Assembly: GCF_009796805.1 (NCBI RefSeq)
Contig: NZ_CP047029.1
Span: forward strand, 1,725,501 to 1,789,500
Length of the DNA: 64,000 bases
From: Algibacter sp. L1A34
GTDB taxonomy: Bacteria; Bacteroidota; Bacteroidia; Flavobacteriales; Flavobacteriaceae
Direction: 5' to 3'
Shown here: in pieces, positions 1 to 9,924 of the stretch
Position numbering within the stretch: position 1 is the first letter of the stretch
Layout of the letters: every line of letters begins with the position of its first letter
The notes under the pieces: generated by a model
What the model was told of the DNA's origin: nothing
Databases searched by the model: none
Seen by the model: the letters and a program-made list of their open reading frames with translations, nothing else
Made by a program: the position numbers and the translations under genes

Positions 1-1554
1 GCGCAAATCATCTAATAATATAATACCTTCTAACCTTTGACTTTCTTTATTAATTACAGGATAAATGTTTCGTTTAGATTTTATAACGGCTTTTTGAATA
101 ATTTCTTCTAAAGTCATTTTTGGATATAAAATAGTAAAGTTGGTTTCAATAACTCTATCAATATCCATTAGTGTTAAAACGGCATGATCTTTATCGTGGG
201 TTATTAATTCGCCTTTTCGTCCTAATTCCATGTTATAAACAGAATGTGGTTTAAAGTATTTTGTAATGCTAAATGAAATAGTTGAAGTAAGCATAAGCGG
301 AACAAAAAGTTCGTAGCCACCAGTAAGTTCGGCAATTAGGAAAATAGCTGTTAATGGCGCATGTAGTACACCTGCTAAAAGCCCTGCCATACCAACTAAT
401 GTAAAATTACTTTCGGAAAGTTGTGTATTTAATAAGCCACTATAATTTATAATTTTAGACATGCAAAACCCCATGATACTACCCATAAATAGGGTTGGGG
501 CAAAAATACCACCAACACCACCAGCTCCAAAAGTAAGCGAGCTAGCAATAATTTTAAAGAGCATGAGCGCTAGAAGAAGCAAAACTACATTCCAAATATT
601 TGATAAGTCTAAGTTGAATATGTTGTTTTCTAAAGCTTTTTCGGGATTCCCGGCAATTAGATTATTAATAACGTCGAAACCTTCACCGTATAAGGGCGGA
701 ATTAAATATACCAATAAACCAATACCTACACCACCAACTAATAGTTTTTTAATAGGAGAATCTAGAGTGTGGAAAAACTTATGAATACGATCGTAAACTT
801 CGGTAAAATATATAGATATAAATGCTGCAATAATTCCTAAAAGAATATAGAAAGGTGCATCGGCAAGATAGAATTTATCTTCAATTCTAAAAGGGAGTAA
901 TACATCGTCTCCAAAGAAAAACTGGGATGTTAAAATAGCCGAAAGCGAAGCGAGTAATAATGGAAGCATAGAAGCTATGGTTAAATCTAAACTAAAGACT
1001 TCAATAGCAAAAATAATAGCGGCTATGGGTGCTTTAAAAATAGAACTCATGGCTCCAGCAGCAGCACAACCAACAAGTAAAGTTCTCGTGGTTTGGTTCA
1101 TGTGAAACATTCTAGCAATGTTTGAACCTAATGCGGCACCTGTAGCAACGGTTGGTCCCTCTAATCCAACCGAACCACCAAAACCAACGGTTAAAGGTGC
1201 TGTTAAAATAGAACCAAACATTTGAAAGGGTTTCATAATCGCTTTACGTTTAGAAATGGCGTAAAGTGTAGATGGTATACCGTGACTCACCTTATGCCTT
1301 ATAATATATTTTATACTTAAATATACTAGGCTTAAACCCAAAATTGGAAACAAAAAATAAAAGGCATGATGGTATTCTTTTACTAGTTTAGTTTCTAATA
1401 AATGTTGGATAAAGTGAGTTAAATTCTTTAGAACTACTGCACCCATCCCAGCGATGAAACCAATAATAATACTTAATAGCATTACAAATTGCTTTTTGGA
1501 AATATGTTTGGCTCTCCAAATAAGTATTTGTTTTAAAATGGTTTGTTTAGGCAT
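1..1554 (-). CDS. ClC-family chloride channel/antiporter with CBS region (partial, 3' end outside window)
   Basis: The reverse strand reads an uninterrupted frame from ATG at 1554 to the window edge (518 codons, beginning MPKQTILKQILIW), so the C-terminus is missing. It is a polytopic inner membrane protein of the ClC family, which moves chloride as a channel or as a Cl-/H+ antiporter. Visible family motifs are HGIP near residue 90 and GSVGLEGPT near residue 125; the glutamate in GLEGP corresponds to the gating glutamate. A GAGGVGGIFAPTLF segment matches the GxFxP-type motif. The last visible part (about 60 residues, ending in EGIILLDDLR) looks like the start of a cytoplasmic CBS domain. The gene is upstream of nothing obvious in the window; aspS lies behind it on the same strand with a terminator between. 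Family certain; channel versus exchanger cannot be decided. Confidence 0.93.
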   Translation of the reverse strand, partial: MPKQTILKQILIWRAKHISKKQFVMLLSIIIGFIAGMGAVVLKNLTHFIQHLLETKLVKEYHHAFYFLFPILGLSLVYLSIKYIIRHKVSHGIPSTLYAISKRKAIMKPFQMFGSILTAPLTVGFGGSVGLEGPTVATGAALGSNIARMFHMNQTTRTLLVGCAAAGAMSSIFKAPIAAIIFAIEVFSLDLTIASMLPLLLASLSAILTSQFFFGDDVLLPFRIEDKFYLADAPFYILLGIIAAFISIYFTEVYDRIHKFFHTLDSPIKKLLVGGVGIGLLVYLIPPLYGEGFDVINNLIAGNPEKALENNIFNLDLSNIWNVVLLLLALMLFKIIASSLTFGAGGVGGIFAPTLFMGSIMGFCMSKIINYSGLLNTQLSESNFTLVGMAGLLAGVLHAPLTAIFLIAELTGGYELFVPLMLTSTISFSITKYFKPHSVYNMELGRKGELITHDKDHAVLTLMDIDRVIETNFTILYPKMTLEEIIQKAVIKSKRNIYPVINKESQRLEGIILLDDLR

Positions 1555-1566
1555 GGCTATGGAACT

Positions 1567-1594
1567 AAAAAATCCTGCTTATGCAGGATTTTAA
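1567..1594 (-). terminator. Intrinsic terminator after aspS
   Basis: Perfect 10 bp stem (AAAATCCTGC at 1569-1578 pairing with GCAGGATTTT at 1583-1592) with a 4-base loop, directly 3' of the aspS stop and before the ClC gene. Confidence 0.75.
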
Positions 1595-1596
1595 AA

Positions 1597-3351
1597 TTAT
1601 GATTTTAAGTTAAGTTTTAAGCTTAACTCTGTTAATTGTTTATCGTCAATAGGAGCAGGAGCATCAATCATAACATCGCGTCCTGAATTGTTTTTTGGAA
1701 ATGCAATAAAATCTCGAATAGTTTCTTGGCCTCCTAATATGGCAACCAATCTGTCTAATCCAAAAGCTAAACCGCCGTGAGGTGGCGCTCCGTATTGAAA
1801 GGCATCCATTAAAAAGCCAAATTGTGCTTTTGCTTCTTCTTCAGAAAAACCTAAATGTTTAAACATAATGGCTTGGGTTTCTTTATCGTGAATACGAATA
1901 GAACCGCCTCCAATTTCGTTTCCGTTTAAAACTAAATCGTATGCATTGGCTTTTACTTCACCTGGGTTAGAATCTAATAATTCTATTTGCCCTGGTTTTG
2001 GTGATGTAAAAGGATGATGCATGGCGTGGTAATGTCCGGTTTCTTCATCTAATTCTAAAAGAGGGAAGTCGATAACCCAAAGTGGAGCAAATACCTTCGG
2101 ATCACGCAATCCTAAACGCTCTGCTAATTCCATACGCAAAGCACTTAATTGCGCGCGTACTTTGTTTTTATCTCCAGAAAGCACACAAACTAAGTCGCCT
2201 GGTTTGGCACCCGTAACTTCTGCCCATTTTGCTAAATCGTCTTGATCGTAAAATTTATCTACTGAAGATTTGAAGCTTCCATCGTCATTACAACGTGAGT
2301 AAATCATGCCTAAAGCACCAACTTGAGGACGCTTAATCCAATCTATTAGTTTATCAATTTCTTTTCTTGTGTAGCTATTTCCACCTGGCACTGCAATACC
2401 CACAACCAATTCTGCATTATTAAAAACACCAAATTCTTTATGTTGTGTTACCGCGTTTAATTCACCAAATTCCATCCCAAAACGGATGTCTGGTTTATCG
2501 TTTCCGTATAAACGCATGGCATCATCGTAAAGCATTCTTGGGAATTTTTCAACATCTACACCGTTCACTTCTTTTAATAAATGACGGGTTAAACCTTCAA
2601 AAACATTTAAAATATCTTCTTGGTCAACAAAGGCCATTTCACAATCTATTTGTGTAAATTCTGGCTGACGGTCGGCACGTAAATCTTCATCTCTAAAGCA
2701 TTTTACAATTTGAAAATACTTATCCATACCACCAACCATAAGCAATTGCTTAAAGGTTTGAGGCGATTGTGGAAGGGCGTAAAATTCACCGGCATTCATA
2801 CGAGAAGGTACTACAAAATCTCTCGCGCCTTCTGGAGTTGACTTTATTAAATAAGGCGTTTCAACTTCGATAAAACCTTCTTTAGAAAGATAATTTCTAA
2901 CTTCTTGAGAAACTTTCGATCTAAAAATTAAACTATTTTTTACCGGATTACGACGAATATCTAAATAGCGATATTTCATTCTAATATCCTCACCACCATC
3001 AGTTTTATCTTCAATAGTAAATGGAGGTAATATTGATTCGTTTAGAATTTTTAGTTCGGAAACTAATATTTCTATATCTCCTGTTGGTATTTTTGAGTTT
3101 TTTGAAGCGCGTTCAATAACCGTTCCTTTAACTTGGATTACAAACTCGCGGCCTAAGTTTTGAGCTTGTTCTATTAAGTCTTTACTGGTGCGTTCTTCAT
3201 CAAAAACCAATTGAGTAATACCGTAACGGTCGCGTAAATCGACCCAAACAATAAAACCTTTATCTCTAGATTTTTGAACCCAACCAGATAGGGTTACTTC
3301 TGTATTAATATGTGTGGCTGTTAATTCGCCGCAATTATGACTTCTGTACAT
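1597..3351 (-). CDS. aspS: Aspartate-tRNA ligase
   Basis: Class II aminoacyl-tRNA synthetase charging tRNA-Asp in the cytoplasm. The 584-residue length is normal for the bacterial type, which carries the GAD insertion domain. The N-terminal OB-fold anticodon-binding domain is residues 1-110 (starts [10 protein letters not shown]). Class II motif 2 is [14 protein letters not shown] (residues 219-232) and motif 3 GLAFGLDR is at 527-534. The ATG at 3351 gives the family's usual N-terminus. A -7 promoter box lies about 20 bp upstream. Whether it is discriminating or non-discriminating is not decided here; an asnS gene exists at 47331-48764, which makes a discriminating enzyme plausible. The gene is transcribed alone and diverges from the TonB receptor at 3641. 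Confidence 0.98.
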   Translation of the reverse strand: MYRSHNCGELTATHINTEVTLSGWVQKSRDKGFIVWVDLRDRYGITQLVFDEERTSKDLIEQAQNLGREFVIQVKGTVIERASKNSKIPTGDIEILVSELKILNESILPPFTIEDKTDGGEDIRMKYRYLDIRRNPVKNSLIFRSKVSQEVRNYLSKEGFIEVETPYLIKSTPEGARDFVVPSRMNAGEFYALPQSPQTFKQLLMVGGMDKYFQIVKCFRDEDLRADRQPEFTQIDCEMAFVDQEDILNVFEGLTRHLLKEVNGVDVEKFPRMLYDDAMRLYGNDKPDIRFGMEFGELNAVTQHKEFGVFNNAELVVGIAVPGGNSYTRKEIDKLIDWIKRPQVGALGMIYSRCNDDGSFKSSVDKFYDQDDLAKWAEVTGAKPGDLVCVLSGDKNKVRAQLSALRMELAERLGLRDPKVFAPLWVIDFPLLELDEETGHYHAMHHPFTSPKPGQIELLDSNPGEVKANAYDLVLNGNEIGGGSIRIHDKETQAIMFKHLGFSEEEAKAQFGFLMDAFQYGAPPHGGLAFGLDRLVAILGGQETIRDFIAFPKNNSGRDVMIDAPAPIDDKQLTELSLKLNLKS

Positions 3352-3370
3352 GTGTTGTAAAATTGAGGTG

Positions 3371-3378
3371 CAAATTTA
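3371..3378 (-). promoter_or_regulatory. Candidate aspS -7 box
   Basis: Reverse strand reads TAAATTTG, a match to the Bacteroidota TAnnTTTG consensus, about 20 bp before the aspS ATG. No convincing -33 TTG was found at the right distance, so this is a moderate call. Confidence 0.45.
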
Positions 3379-3592
3379 ATGAAATAGGGCGGAGTATAAA
3401 TTTTTATAATTGTTTTTTTGATTAAATGAAGAGATAAAATTGAATCGCTATAATCTCTATGAAGTTTGTTTGGAAATGATAAATTGATAAGTTTTTTATC
3501 TAAACCTTGGGAATATCATGGTTTTTTGTAATTAACATTGCTAAAAAAACATATACGTGAGTAATATTTTACTAAATTTATGTTAACAAAAT

Positions 3593-3611
3593 GATAATAT
3601 GCATATATTAG
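3593..3611 (+). promoter_or_regulatory. Conserved palindromic leader element of TonB receptor 1
   Basis: GATAATATGCATATATTAG, containing the perfect palindrome ATATGCATAT. The identical 19-mer occurs at 6683-6701, and in both places it ends exactly 30 bases before the receptor ATG. It could be an operator, an RNA leader element, or simply conserved from the gene duplication. Confidence 0.45.
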
Positions 3612-3640
3612 TGGCAACTAACTTTAAATTAATTAACATT

Positions 3641-6319
3641 ATGAGTAGAATTTTAAACACAAAATGGTTGATGTTGCTATTGTTTTTAGGAGCCCCTTTT
3701 TCTATACTTGCACAGCAAGTATCAGGTGTTGTTAGGGATGACTCTGGCACATTGCCGGGCGTATCCGTTGTTGTGCAGGGGACTGCTACAGGAACCACAA
3801 CAGATTTTGATGGAAAGTATGCTATTAATGCTGGTAAAGGTGCTGTTTTAGTATTTTCTTATGTGGGATATGAAACTCAAGAAAATGCCGTTACCGGAAA
3901 TAAAATGAATGTAACCATGCAATCGGGAGTTGCCTTAGATGCTGTGGTTTTAACAGGAAACAGGGCGAAGCCAAGAACAATATTAGATTCTCCTGTGCCT
4001 ATAGATAATATTGGGTTAGAGGAAATGAGAAAAACAGGACAACCTACAATAGATAAAATGTTGACTTACAAAGTACCATCATTTAACTCTACAACTCAAA
4101 CCATATCTGATGCAACAGCTCATTTTGATCCAGCAGATTTACGTGGTTTAGGACCAAGTAGAACGTTGGTTTTGGTAAATGGAAAGCGTAAAAACCAAAG
4201 TGCCTTAGTTTATATAAACGATACGCCGGGAAAAGGTGAGGTAGGTGTAGATTTAAAAAGTATTCCTGCCGCAGCTATTGAACGTATTGAGGTTTTACGT
4301 GATGGTGCTTCTGCTCAGTACGGATCGGATGCGATAGCAGGTGTGATTAACATGGTGCTAAAAAAGAATGTAGAATACACTACGGTAAATGTAAAATCGG
4401 GTGTAACTACGGAAGGTGATGGTTTTAATTATGGAATTGATTTAAATACAGGGTTGTCGGGTGAAAACGGTGGTTATTTAAATGTGACTGCTGGGTATTA
4501 TGAACAAAAAAAAACAAATAGACCAGGAAGTCCTGGCACAGATGTTTTAATAGGTGTGGGGGCCGATGATCCAACATGGGGATCGTGGTTAGCTGATAAT
4601 CCAGATTTAGGTATGAATGTTGGGCAACCAGAACAAAAAACACTTGATTTGTTTTTTAATGCGGGAATTCCTTTTAAAAATGATTCGGGTGAGTTTTATA
4701 CGTTTGGTGGAGTAACCTCTAGACAAGGAAAAAGTTTTGCGTTATACAGAGCACCTTACTGGGTTGGGGATCCATATAATTTATTGCATGAATCTGGTTC
4801 GGATTATAATGGTTTTCAACCAACTTTTGAAACAGATATTTTGGATAATAACTTAACAGCCGGAGTAAAATGGAAACTATTTAATTTTGATGTTGATTTT
4901 AGTGGAACTTACGGGAGAAACAGAATTGATTACGATGTGAACAACACGTTAAATCCAGATTTAGGAGCAAACAGTCCAACTGAGTTTGGTGTTGGAGGAT
5001 ATACGTTTAGTAACTCGTTGGCTAATCTAGATTTTTCAAGAAGTTTAGGGCAACTTAATATTGCTTTTGGAGCAGAAATTAAACAAGAAAATTTTTCTGC
5101 AAGAGCAGGAGACCCAGCGTCTTATTATAACCCTACAGGAAATGGTAATGCACAATCTTTTCCTGGTTTACAACCTTCTAATGCTGTGCGCGCCGATAGA
5201 CATAATTATGGTGTTTATGGAGATTTAGAATGGGAACCAACCGATGCTTTATTGATTGGTGGCGCTATTCGTTACGAAGATTTTAGTGATTTTGGAGATA
5301 ATGTTTCATGGAAGGTTAGTGGGCGTTATTCTTTAGGAGATAAAGGGGCGTTAAGAGCTTCTTATAGTACAGGGTTTAGAGCACCATCGTTACATCAAAT
5401 ATATTTAAGTAATGTGCAAACTTTGGTTTCTGGAGGTAGTATTTCAAACCAAGGAACATTTAATAATGTAGATCCTATTATTAGAGAAGATTTAGGTGTG
5501 CCTCAGCTTACTGCGGAAACATCTAAAAATATTTCAGCCGGTATTACTTATAAAATTAAGCCTAATTTATCGGTTTCGGCAGATTTCTATAATGTAAAAG
5601 TAGACGATCGTGTTTTGTTTACAGGAGAAATTGGTTTCGACGGGGATGCCTCATCAATAAACCCTGTGGAAACTGTATTAATTGCTAATTCTATTACTAG
5701 TTTAAAGTTTTTCGTGAATGCAGTAAATACAAATACCTCAGGTGTTGATTTAGTTGTTAACTATACTAATATCGAATTAGGTAAAGGTATTTTGAATGCA
5801 GCTTTAGCTGCTAATTTTAACGAAACTACAATTGAAGGAGAGATTGATACACCTCCTATATTTGCTGCAAACGGTTATGATATTTTTAATAGAAAGGAGC
5901 AATCTAGAATTACTTCATCTAGACCTAAGTCTAAAGTGTTATTAGGTTTGGATTATAATATAAGTAAATGGAATTTTATATTGAACAATACTTATTTTGG
6001 AGAGGTTAGCTGGCAACATTCTAACAATGGTTTAAATGGAGCAGATTTTGGAGATGGACCATTGCCTTTAGATGATGCTGCTTACGATCAAACTTTTGCT
6101 GGTAAAGTAATTACAGATTTAATTATTGGTTATGAGTTTAGCGAAAAGGTTTCGGCTAATATTTCGGTAAATAACTTACTTAATGTTTATCCAGATGAAA
6201 TAGATACAAAAGGTGATTTTGTTACGGATCTTGGTGGGCGTTTTAAATATCCTTGGGAAGTAAATCAATTTGGATTTAATGGAACGGTTTTAAATGCGAG
6301 TATAGCGTTTAAGTTTTAG
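3641..6319 (+). CDS. TonB-dependent outer membrane receptor (paralogue 1)
   Basis: Outer membrane beta-barrel that imports a large substrate using TonB/ExbBD energy; the substrate is unknown. The start at 3641 (MSRILNTKWLMLLLF) gives a clean signal peptide ending near LAQ; the 14 codons upstream are not needed and lie in a leader shared with the next gene. Order of domains: carboxypeptidase-regulatory-like domain (VSGVVRDDSGTLPGVSV to about residue 100), plug domain with LRGLGPSRTLVLVNGKR and IERIEVLRDGASAQYGSDAIAGVIN, then the C-terminal barrel ending in the aromatic NASIAFKF. At 892 residues it is standard size. No susD-like partner is next to it, so a SusC-type glycan role is not supported. 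It is a paralogue of the following gene; the siderophore, copper or peptide options are all open. Confidence 0.95.
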   Translation: MSRILNTKWLMLLLFLGAPFSILAQQVSGVVRDDSGTLPGVSVVVQGTATGTTTDFDGKYAINAGKGAVLVFSYVGYETQENAVTGNKMNVTMQSGVALDAVVLTGNRAKPRTILDSPVPIDNIGLEEMRKTGQPTIDKMLTYKVPSFNSTTQTISDATAHFDPADLRGLGPSRTLVLVNGKRKNQSALVYINDTPGKGEVGVDLKSIPAAAIERIEVLRDGASAQYGSDAIAGVINMVLKKNVEYTTVNVKSGVTTEGDGFNYGIDLNTGLSGENGGYLNVTAGYYEQKKTNRPGSPGTDVLIGVGADDPTWGSWLADNPDLGMNVGQPEQKTLDLFFNAGIPFKNDSGEFYTFGGVTSRQGKSFALYRAPYWVGDPYNLLHESGSDYNGFQPTFETDILDNNLTAGVKWKLFNFDVDFSGTYGRNRIDYDVNNTLNPDLGANSPTEFGVGGYTFSNSLANLDFSRSLGQLNIAFGAEIKQENFSARAGDPASYYNPTGNGNAQSFPGLQPSNAVRADRHNYGVYGDLEWEPTDALLIGGAIRYEDFSDFGDNVSWKVSGRYSLGDKGALRASYSTGFRAPSLHQIYLSNVQTLVSGGSISNQGTFNNVDPIIREDLGVPQLTAETSKNISAGITYKIKPNLSVSADFYNVKVDDRVLFTGEIGFDGDASSINPVETVLIANSITSLKFFVNAVNTNTSGVDLVVNYTNIELGKGILNAALAANFNETTIEGEIDTPPIFAANGYDIFNRKEQSRITSSRPKSKVLLGLDYNISKWNFILNNTYFGEVSWQHSNNGLNGADFGDGPLPLDDAAYDQTFAGKVITDLIIGYEFSEKVSANISVNNLLNVYPDEIDTKGDFVTDLGGRFKYPWEVNQFGFNGTVLNASIAFKF

Positions 6320-6380
6320 AGCAAATATAATCTGCTTGTAATTAGTTTTGTAGGCAAAGTATTTAATTGAATTTTTTTAT

Positions 6381-6430
6381 ATAGAAAGCCCCATAATTTG
6401 GAGTTTATTCTAAATTATGGGGCTTTCTAT
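6381..6430 (+). terminator. Strong terminator hairpin after TonB receptor 1
   Basis: Perfect 19 bp inverted repeat, 6381-6399 pairing with 6412-6430, 12-base loop. It separates the two receptor genes into independent transcripts. Confidence 0.8.
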
Positions 6431-6682
6431 ATATTATAGTAGATTTTTTTAAAAGTTTAAATAATTCTTTAGAATAAAAATAAACGTCTATTTAACGCTT
6501 TTTTTGTTTAATTTATAGTTTTTTTATTTCGTTATGTCATTGTAGTTCATTTAGTTATGAATATTGATGAATTCTCAGTAAATTTAATAAAGTGTTAAAA
6601 ATATTATTGCAATTACGGGTCTTTTGTTATTAAAATAGAATTTATCGGTGTTATATTATTTCGCTAAGTAGCTAGTTTGTAA
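6431..6682. other. AT-rich intergenic region before TonB receptor 2
   Basis: No coding frame and no RNA gene is recognisable here. It is very A/T-rich and should hold the promoter of the second receptor, but I could not place a convincing TAnnTTTG box; the segment TAGTTTG at 6674-6680 is one base short of the consensus. Confidence 0.5.
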
Positions 6683-6701
6683 GATAATATGCATATATTA
6701 G
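6683..6701 (+). promoter_or_regulatory. Conserved palindromic leader element of TonB receptor 2
   Basis: Exact copy of the 19-mer at 3593-3611 (GATAATATGCATATATTAG) at the same 30-base distance from the ATG. The 29 bases between element and ATG are also alike but diverged in both genes, so the element is better conserved than its surroundings. Confidence 0.45.
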
Positions 6702-6730
6702 CTAGAACTAATTCAAAATAAATTATAACT

Positions 6731-9619
6731 ATGATTAAAATTCTACATTTAAAATGTCTGATGTTTCTATTTTTTATAGGTTTATCAGGAGAGGCAATAG
6801 CCCAAGAAGTTTCAGGAACTGTAACGGATGATTCTGGTGCCTTACCAGGAGTTTCTGTAATTGTAAAAGGTACCTCAACAGGTACAACCACAGATTTTGA
6901 CGGAAAGTACACTATAAGTGCGAGTAAAGGCGCTATTTTGGTGTTTTCATACGTTGGTTATGAAACACAAGATAAAAAAGTTCATGGACATGTCGTGAAC
7001 GCAACCATGCAATCTGGTGTAGCATTAAATGAGGTTGTTTTAATTGGTTCTAGAAATAAGTCTAGAACTTCAATTGATACCCCAGTACCGGTGGATGTTA
7101 TTGATATGTCTGAGATTGCTACATCTGGACCTCAAACAACAATAACTGAAATTTTAAATTATGTTGCTCCGTCGTTTACATCAACAACTCAAACTGTTTC
7201 AGATGGAACAGATCATGTGGATCCGGCGTCATTAAGAGGTTTAGGGCCAGATCAAGTTTTAGTTCTAATTAATGGAAAAAGAAGACACAAATCTTCATTA
7301 GTAAATGTAAATGGTACTGTTGGAACGGGTACTGTTGGAACAGATATGAACTCAATTCCTACTGCTTCAATAGAAAGAATAGAAGTTTTAAGAGATGGCG
7401 CAGCAGCTCAATATGGATCTGATGCCATTGCTGGTGTTATTAACCTTGTTCTTAAAAAAGCAACGAATGAATTAACCTTAAATGTTAACTCGGGTGCAAA
7501 TATGAGTAAGCATTCTAATCAGTATAATGATGGAGGTACAGATGGAGAAAAATTCCAGTTAGATGCTAACTATGGTTTAGACTTAGGAGATAATGGAGGT
7601 TATATTAATTTTACGGGGTCTTTAAGTACAAGAGGAGCAACCAATAGAAGTGATTCAATGGGACAGCCTATTTATACTATGTTTGATATTGCAACAAGAA
7701 CATTAGGATATGATGCGGCTTATGCTATGGATCCTAGTGATTTAGCTAATTACGTGGCTGGATTAGATCCAACATTACAAGCTGTTTATGATAGCGGTGT
7801 TATTGCGGGCGATTCTTTTTTAGATATTATTAGTTCGGATTCTGCAACTTTTATTGGTGATACATCAAATGCAGCTCCAATTTCAGATTACGAATTAGCG
7901 CAACGTGGTTTAACACGTGATGATTTTAGAATGAAAGTTGGACAATCTAAATTAAGAAGTGGACAATTTATGATGAATATGGAGATTCCTTTAGATGATA
8001 ATGGCTCTGCTATTTATTCTTTTGGAGGCATGAGCTTTAGAGATGGTTCGGCGGCAGGTTTTTATAGAAGACCAGCTTATACAGATGGTAGAGCTAATAC
8101 TGAAGCTTTTCCGAATGGGTTTTTACCGCATATAGCTTCCCGTGTTATAGATAAATCTATAGCTGCTGGTATTAAAGGTAAAATAGGTGATTGGGATATA
8201 GATTTCTCTAACACTTATGGTGTGAATAGTTTCGATTTCACCATTAAAAACACGGTTAATGCAACTTTAGGAGCTTCTTCTCCAACAGAATTTGAAGCTG
8301 GTGGCTTTTCATTTGCGCAAAACACTACAAATTTTGATTTGTCAAATTTTTATGAAGATACTTTTGAAGGTTTAAATGTAGCTTTTGGTGCTGAATATAG
8401 GCTTGAAAATTATCAATTAGTTGCTGGTGAAGAGGCTTCGTATTCAAAATATGATACAAATGGAGAAATTGTTACAAACTACACAGACCCGAGTAATCTT
8501 GTAACCAGTTATTTTGGTGAAGGTGTTCCTGGTGGAGCTCAGGTTTTTCCTGGATATAGACCAGAAAATGAAGTAGATCAAAATAGAAATAGTTTTGCTG
8601 CTTATGTTGATTTAGAAGCAGATTTTACAGAAGCTTTTTTATTGAGTGCAGCATTGCGTTACGAGAATTTTAATGATTTTGGAAAAACCTTTAACTGGAA
8701 GTTGTCTTCTAGATATAAATTATCTGAGAATACGGCAATTCGTGCAGCAATAAGTACTGGATTTAGAGCTCCAGATTTACATCAAATTTATTTTAATGCT
8801 ACAGCAACACAATTTGTTGGAGGTATTCCAATTGAGCAAGGGACTTTTGCAAACAATAGTAGATTGGCTGATTTGTTGTTAATACCTGAGTTGGAAGAGG
8901 AAACTTCATTTAATGCAAGTTTAGGGTTTACTGCAAAAATACCGAGTGCTGGTTTAAAAATTACTATCGACGGTTATATTGTAAATGTTGATGATAGAGT
9001 AGGTATAACAAGAAGTTATACACCATCCACAACGGAGCAACAAGCAATTTTTGATGCTGCGGCTGCTGGTGCTGCTAAATTTTTTACCAATGGTTATGAT
9101 ACGGAGTCTAGAGGGCTAGATATTGTAATAGATCATAAAACTAGTATTGGTACAAATGGGACTTTAAATAATATATTATCTGGAACATTTTCTAAAACTG
9201 AAGTGAAGAATGTTAAATCTATTCTTGGAACAGAAATTTTAGATGAAACCCTTAAAGGGTATATTGAAGATGCTATGCCTAGAGCTAAAGTGAATTTGAC
9301 AAATAATTATTCGAATGGTGATTGGAATTTTATGTTGCGTAATGTGTATTTTGGTTCTGTAAACGATCCGGATTTTAGAGGATCCGCTACTCCAGTTACA
9401 TATGGCGAAAAAATTATTACCGATTTATCTTTAACATATAATTTCTCGGATAATTTAAAACTTACAGCAGGTGCAAATAACCTGTTGGACGTTTATCCAG
9501 ACGAAGTTCCTTTTGAAGGTTCTCAATACGGAGATCAATTTATTTTCTCTCGTAGAACTTCTCAATTTGGTTTTAATGGACGTTATGTTTTTGGTAGATT
9601 AACGTTTACTTTAAAATAA
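6731..9619 (+). CDS. TonB-dependent outer membrane receptor (paralogue 2)
   Basis: 962-residue outer membrane receptor, paralogous to the preceding gene. Signal peptide MIKILHLKCLMFLFFIGLSGEAIAQ, then the regulatory-like beta-sandwich (EVSGTVTDDSGALPGVSVI), plug with LRGLGPDQVLVLINGKRR and IERIEVLRDGAAAQYGSDAIAGVIN, and barrel ending RLTFTLK. Compared with paralogue 1 it has an extra stretch of roughly 60 residues after the plug (around residues 295-390, rich in D/S/A) that is likely an extracellular loop, so substrate specificity probably differs. No susD, regulator or enzyme is co-transcribed, so the ligand cannot be guessed from context. It is bounded on both sides by strong terminators, indicating single-gene transcription. 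Confidence 0.95.
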   Translation: MIKILHLKCLMFLFFIGLSGEAIAQEVSGTVTDDSGALPGVSVIVKGTSTGTTTDFDGKYTISASKGAILVFSYVGYETQDKKVHGHVVNATMQSGVALNEVVLIGSRNKSRTSIDTPVPVDVIDMSEIATSGPQTTITEILNYVAPSFTSTTQTVSDGTDHVDPASLRGLGPDQVLVLINGKRRHKSSLVNVNGTVGTGTVGTDMNSIPTASIERIEVLRDGAAAQYGSDAIAGVINLVLKKATNELTLNVNSGANMSKHSNQYNDGGTDGEKFQLDANYGLDLGDNGGYINFTGSLSTRGATNRSDSMGQPIYTMFDIATRTLGYDAAYAMDPSDLANYVAGLDPTLQAVYDSGVIAGDSFLDIISSDSATFIGDTSNAAPISDYELAQRGLTRDDFRMKVGQSKLRSGQFMMNMEIPLDDNGSAIYSFGGMSFRDGSAAGFYRRPAYTDGRANTEAFPNGFLPHIASRVIDKSIAAGIKGKIGDWDIDFSNTYGVNSFDFTIKNTVNATLGASSPTEFEAGGFSFAQNTTNFDLSNFYEDTFEGLNVAFGAEYRLENYQLVAGEEASYSKYDTNGEIVTNYTDPSNLVTSYFGEGVPGGAQVFPGYRPENEVDQNRNSFAAYVDLEADFTEAFLLSAALRYENFNDFGKTFNWKLSSRYKLSENTAIRAAISTGFRAPDLHQIYFNATATQFVGGIPIEQGTFANNSRLADLLLIPELEEETSFNASLGFTAKIPSAGLKITIDGYIVNVDDRVGITRSYTPSTTEQQAIFDAAAAGAAKFFTNGYDTESRGLDIVIDHKTSIGTNGTLNNILSGTFSKTEVKNVKSILGTEILDETLKGYIEDAMPRAKVNLTNNYSNGDWNFMLRNVYFGSVNDPDFRGSATPVTYGEKIITDLSLTYNFSDNLKLTAGANNLLDVYPDEVPFEGSQYGDQFIFSRRTSQFGFNGRYVFGRLTFTLK

Positions 9620-9643
9620 TAAAAAGTATTTATTAATATTATT

Positions 9644-9679
9644 AAAAGCCTCGTAAATCTATAGATTTACGAGGCTTTT
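9644..9679 (+). terminator. Terminator after TonB receptor 2
   Basis: Perfectly self-complementary 36-base segment (AAAAGCCTCGTAAATC... mirrored) followed by a T run at 9675-9681; GAGGCTTTTTT gives a classical intrinsic terminator. Confidence 0.85.
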
Positions 9680-9924
9680 TTGTTGAGGTATAGTTTTAAA
9701 GCAAGGGGTTTAATATGAATAATAGCTTATTGTAAAATTAAGAAATAGTATTTCGTTTGGTTATAGTTATTAACTTTTTCAAGCTGTGCTAAAGCTCGTT
9801 TTTGTCTAAAGTAAATATCGTATTCATTTACACTTCAACTAAAACAATATTAATTAAAAACCCAGACGTTTCAATTAAGAAAGTCTGGGTTTTCGCTATT
9901 AATCGAGTTAGTCACACAATTAAA
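9680..9924. other. Intergenic region between receptor 2 and the efflux operon
   Basis: Convergent ends; besides the two terminators nothing recognisable. A short frame beginning at 9802 runs through the hairpin and into the 3' end of the opposite gene and is not credible as a gene. Confidence 0.5.
9856..9893 (-). terminator. Terminator of the RND efflux operon
   Basis: Stem AAACCCAGAC (9858-9867) with GTCTGGGTTT (9883-9892), A/T-flanked on both sides, so it can work in both directions; it lies 30 bp past the permease stop codon. Confidence 0.75.

Noticed and set aside
461-784. 107-codon forward frame inside the ClC gene region
   Set aside because: It lies antisense to a continuous, clearly recognisable ClC reading frame; composition is that of a shadow frame.
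3641-9619. SusC/SusD polysaccharide utilisation locus
   Set aside because: Receptors have the TonB receptor layout but no SusD lipoprotein or glycan-active enzyme is nearby.
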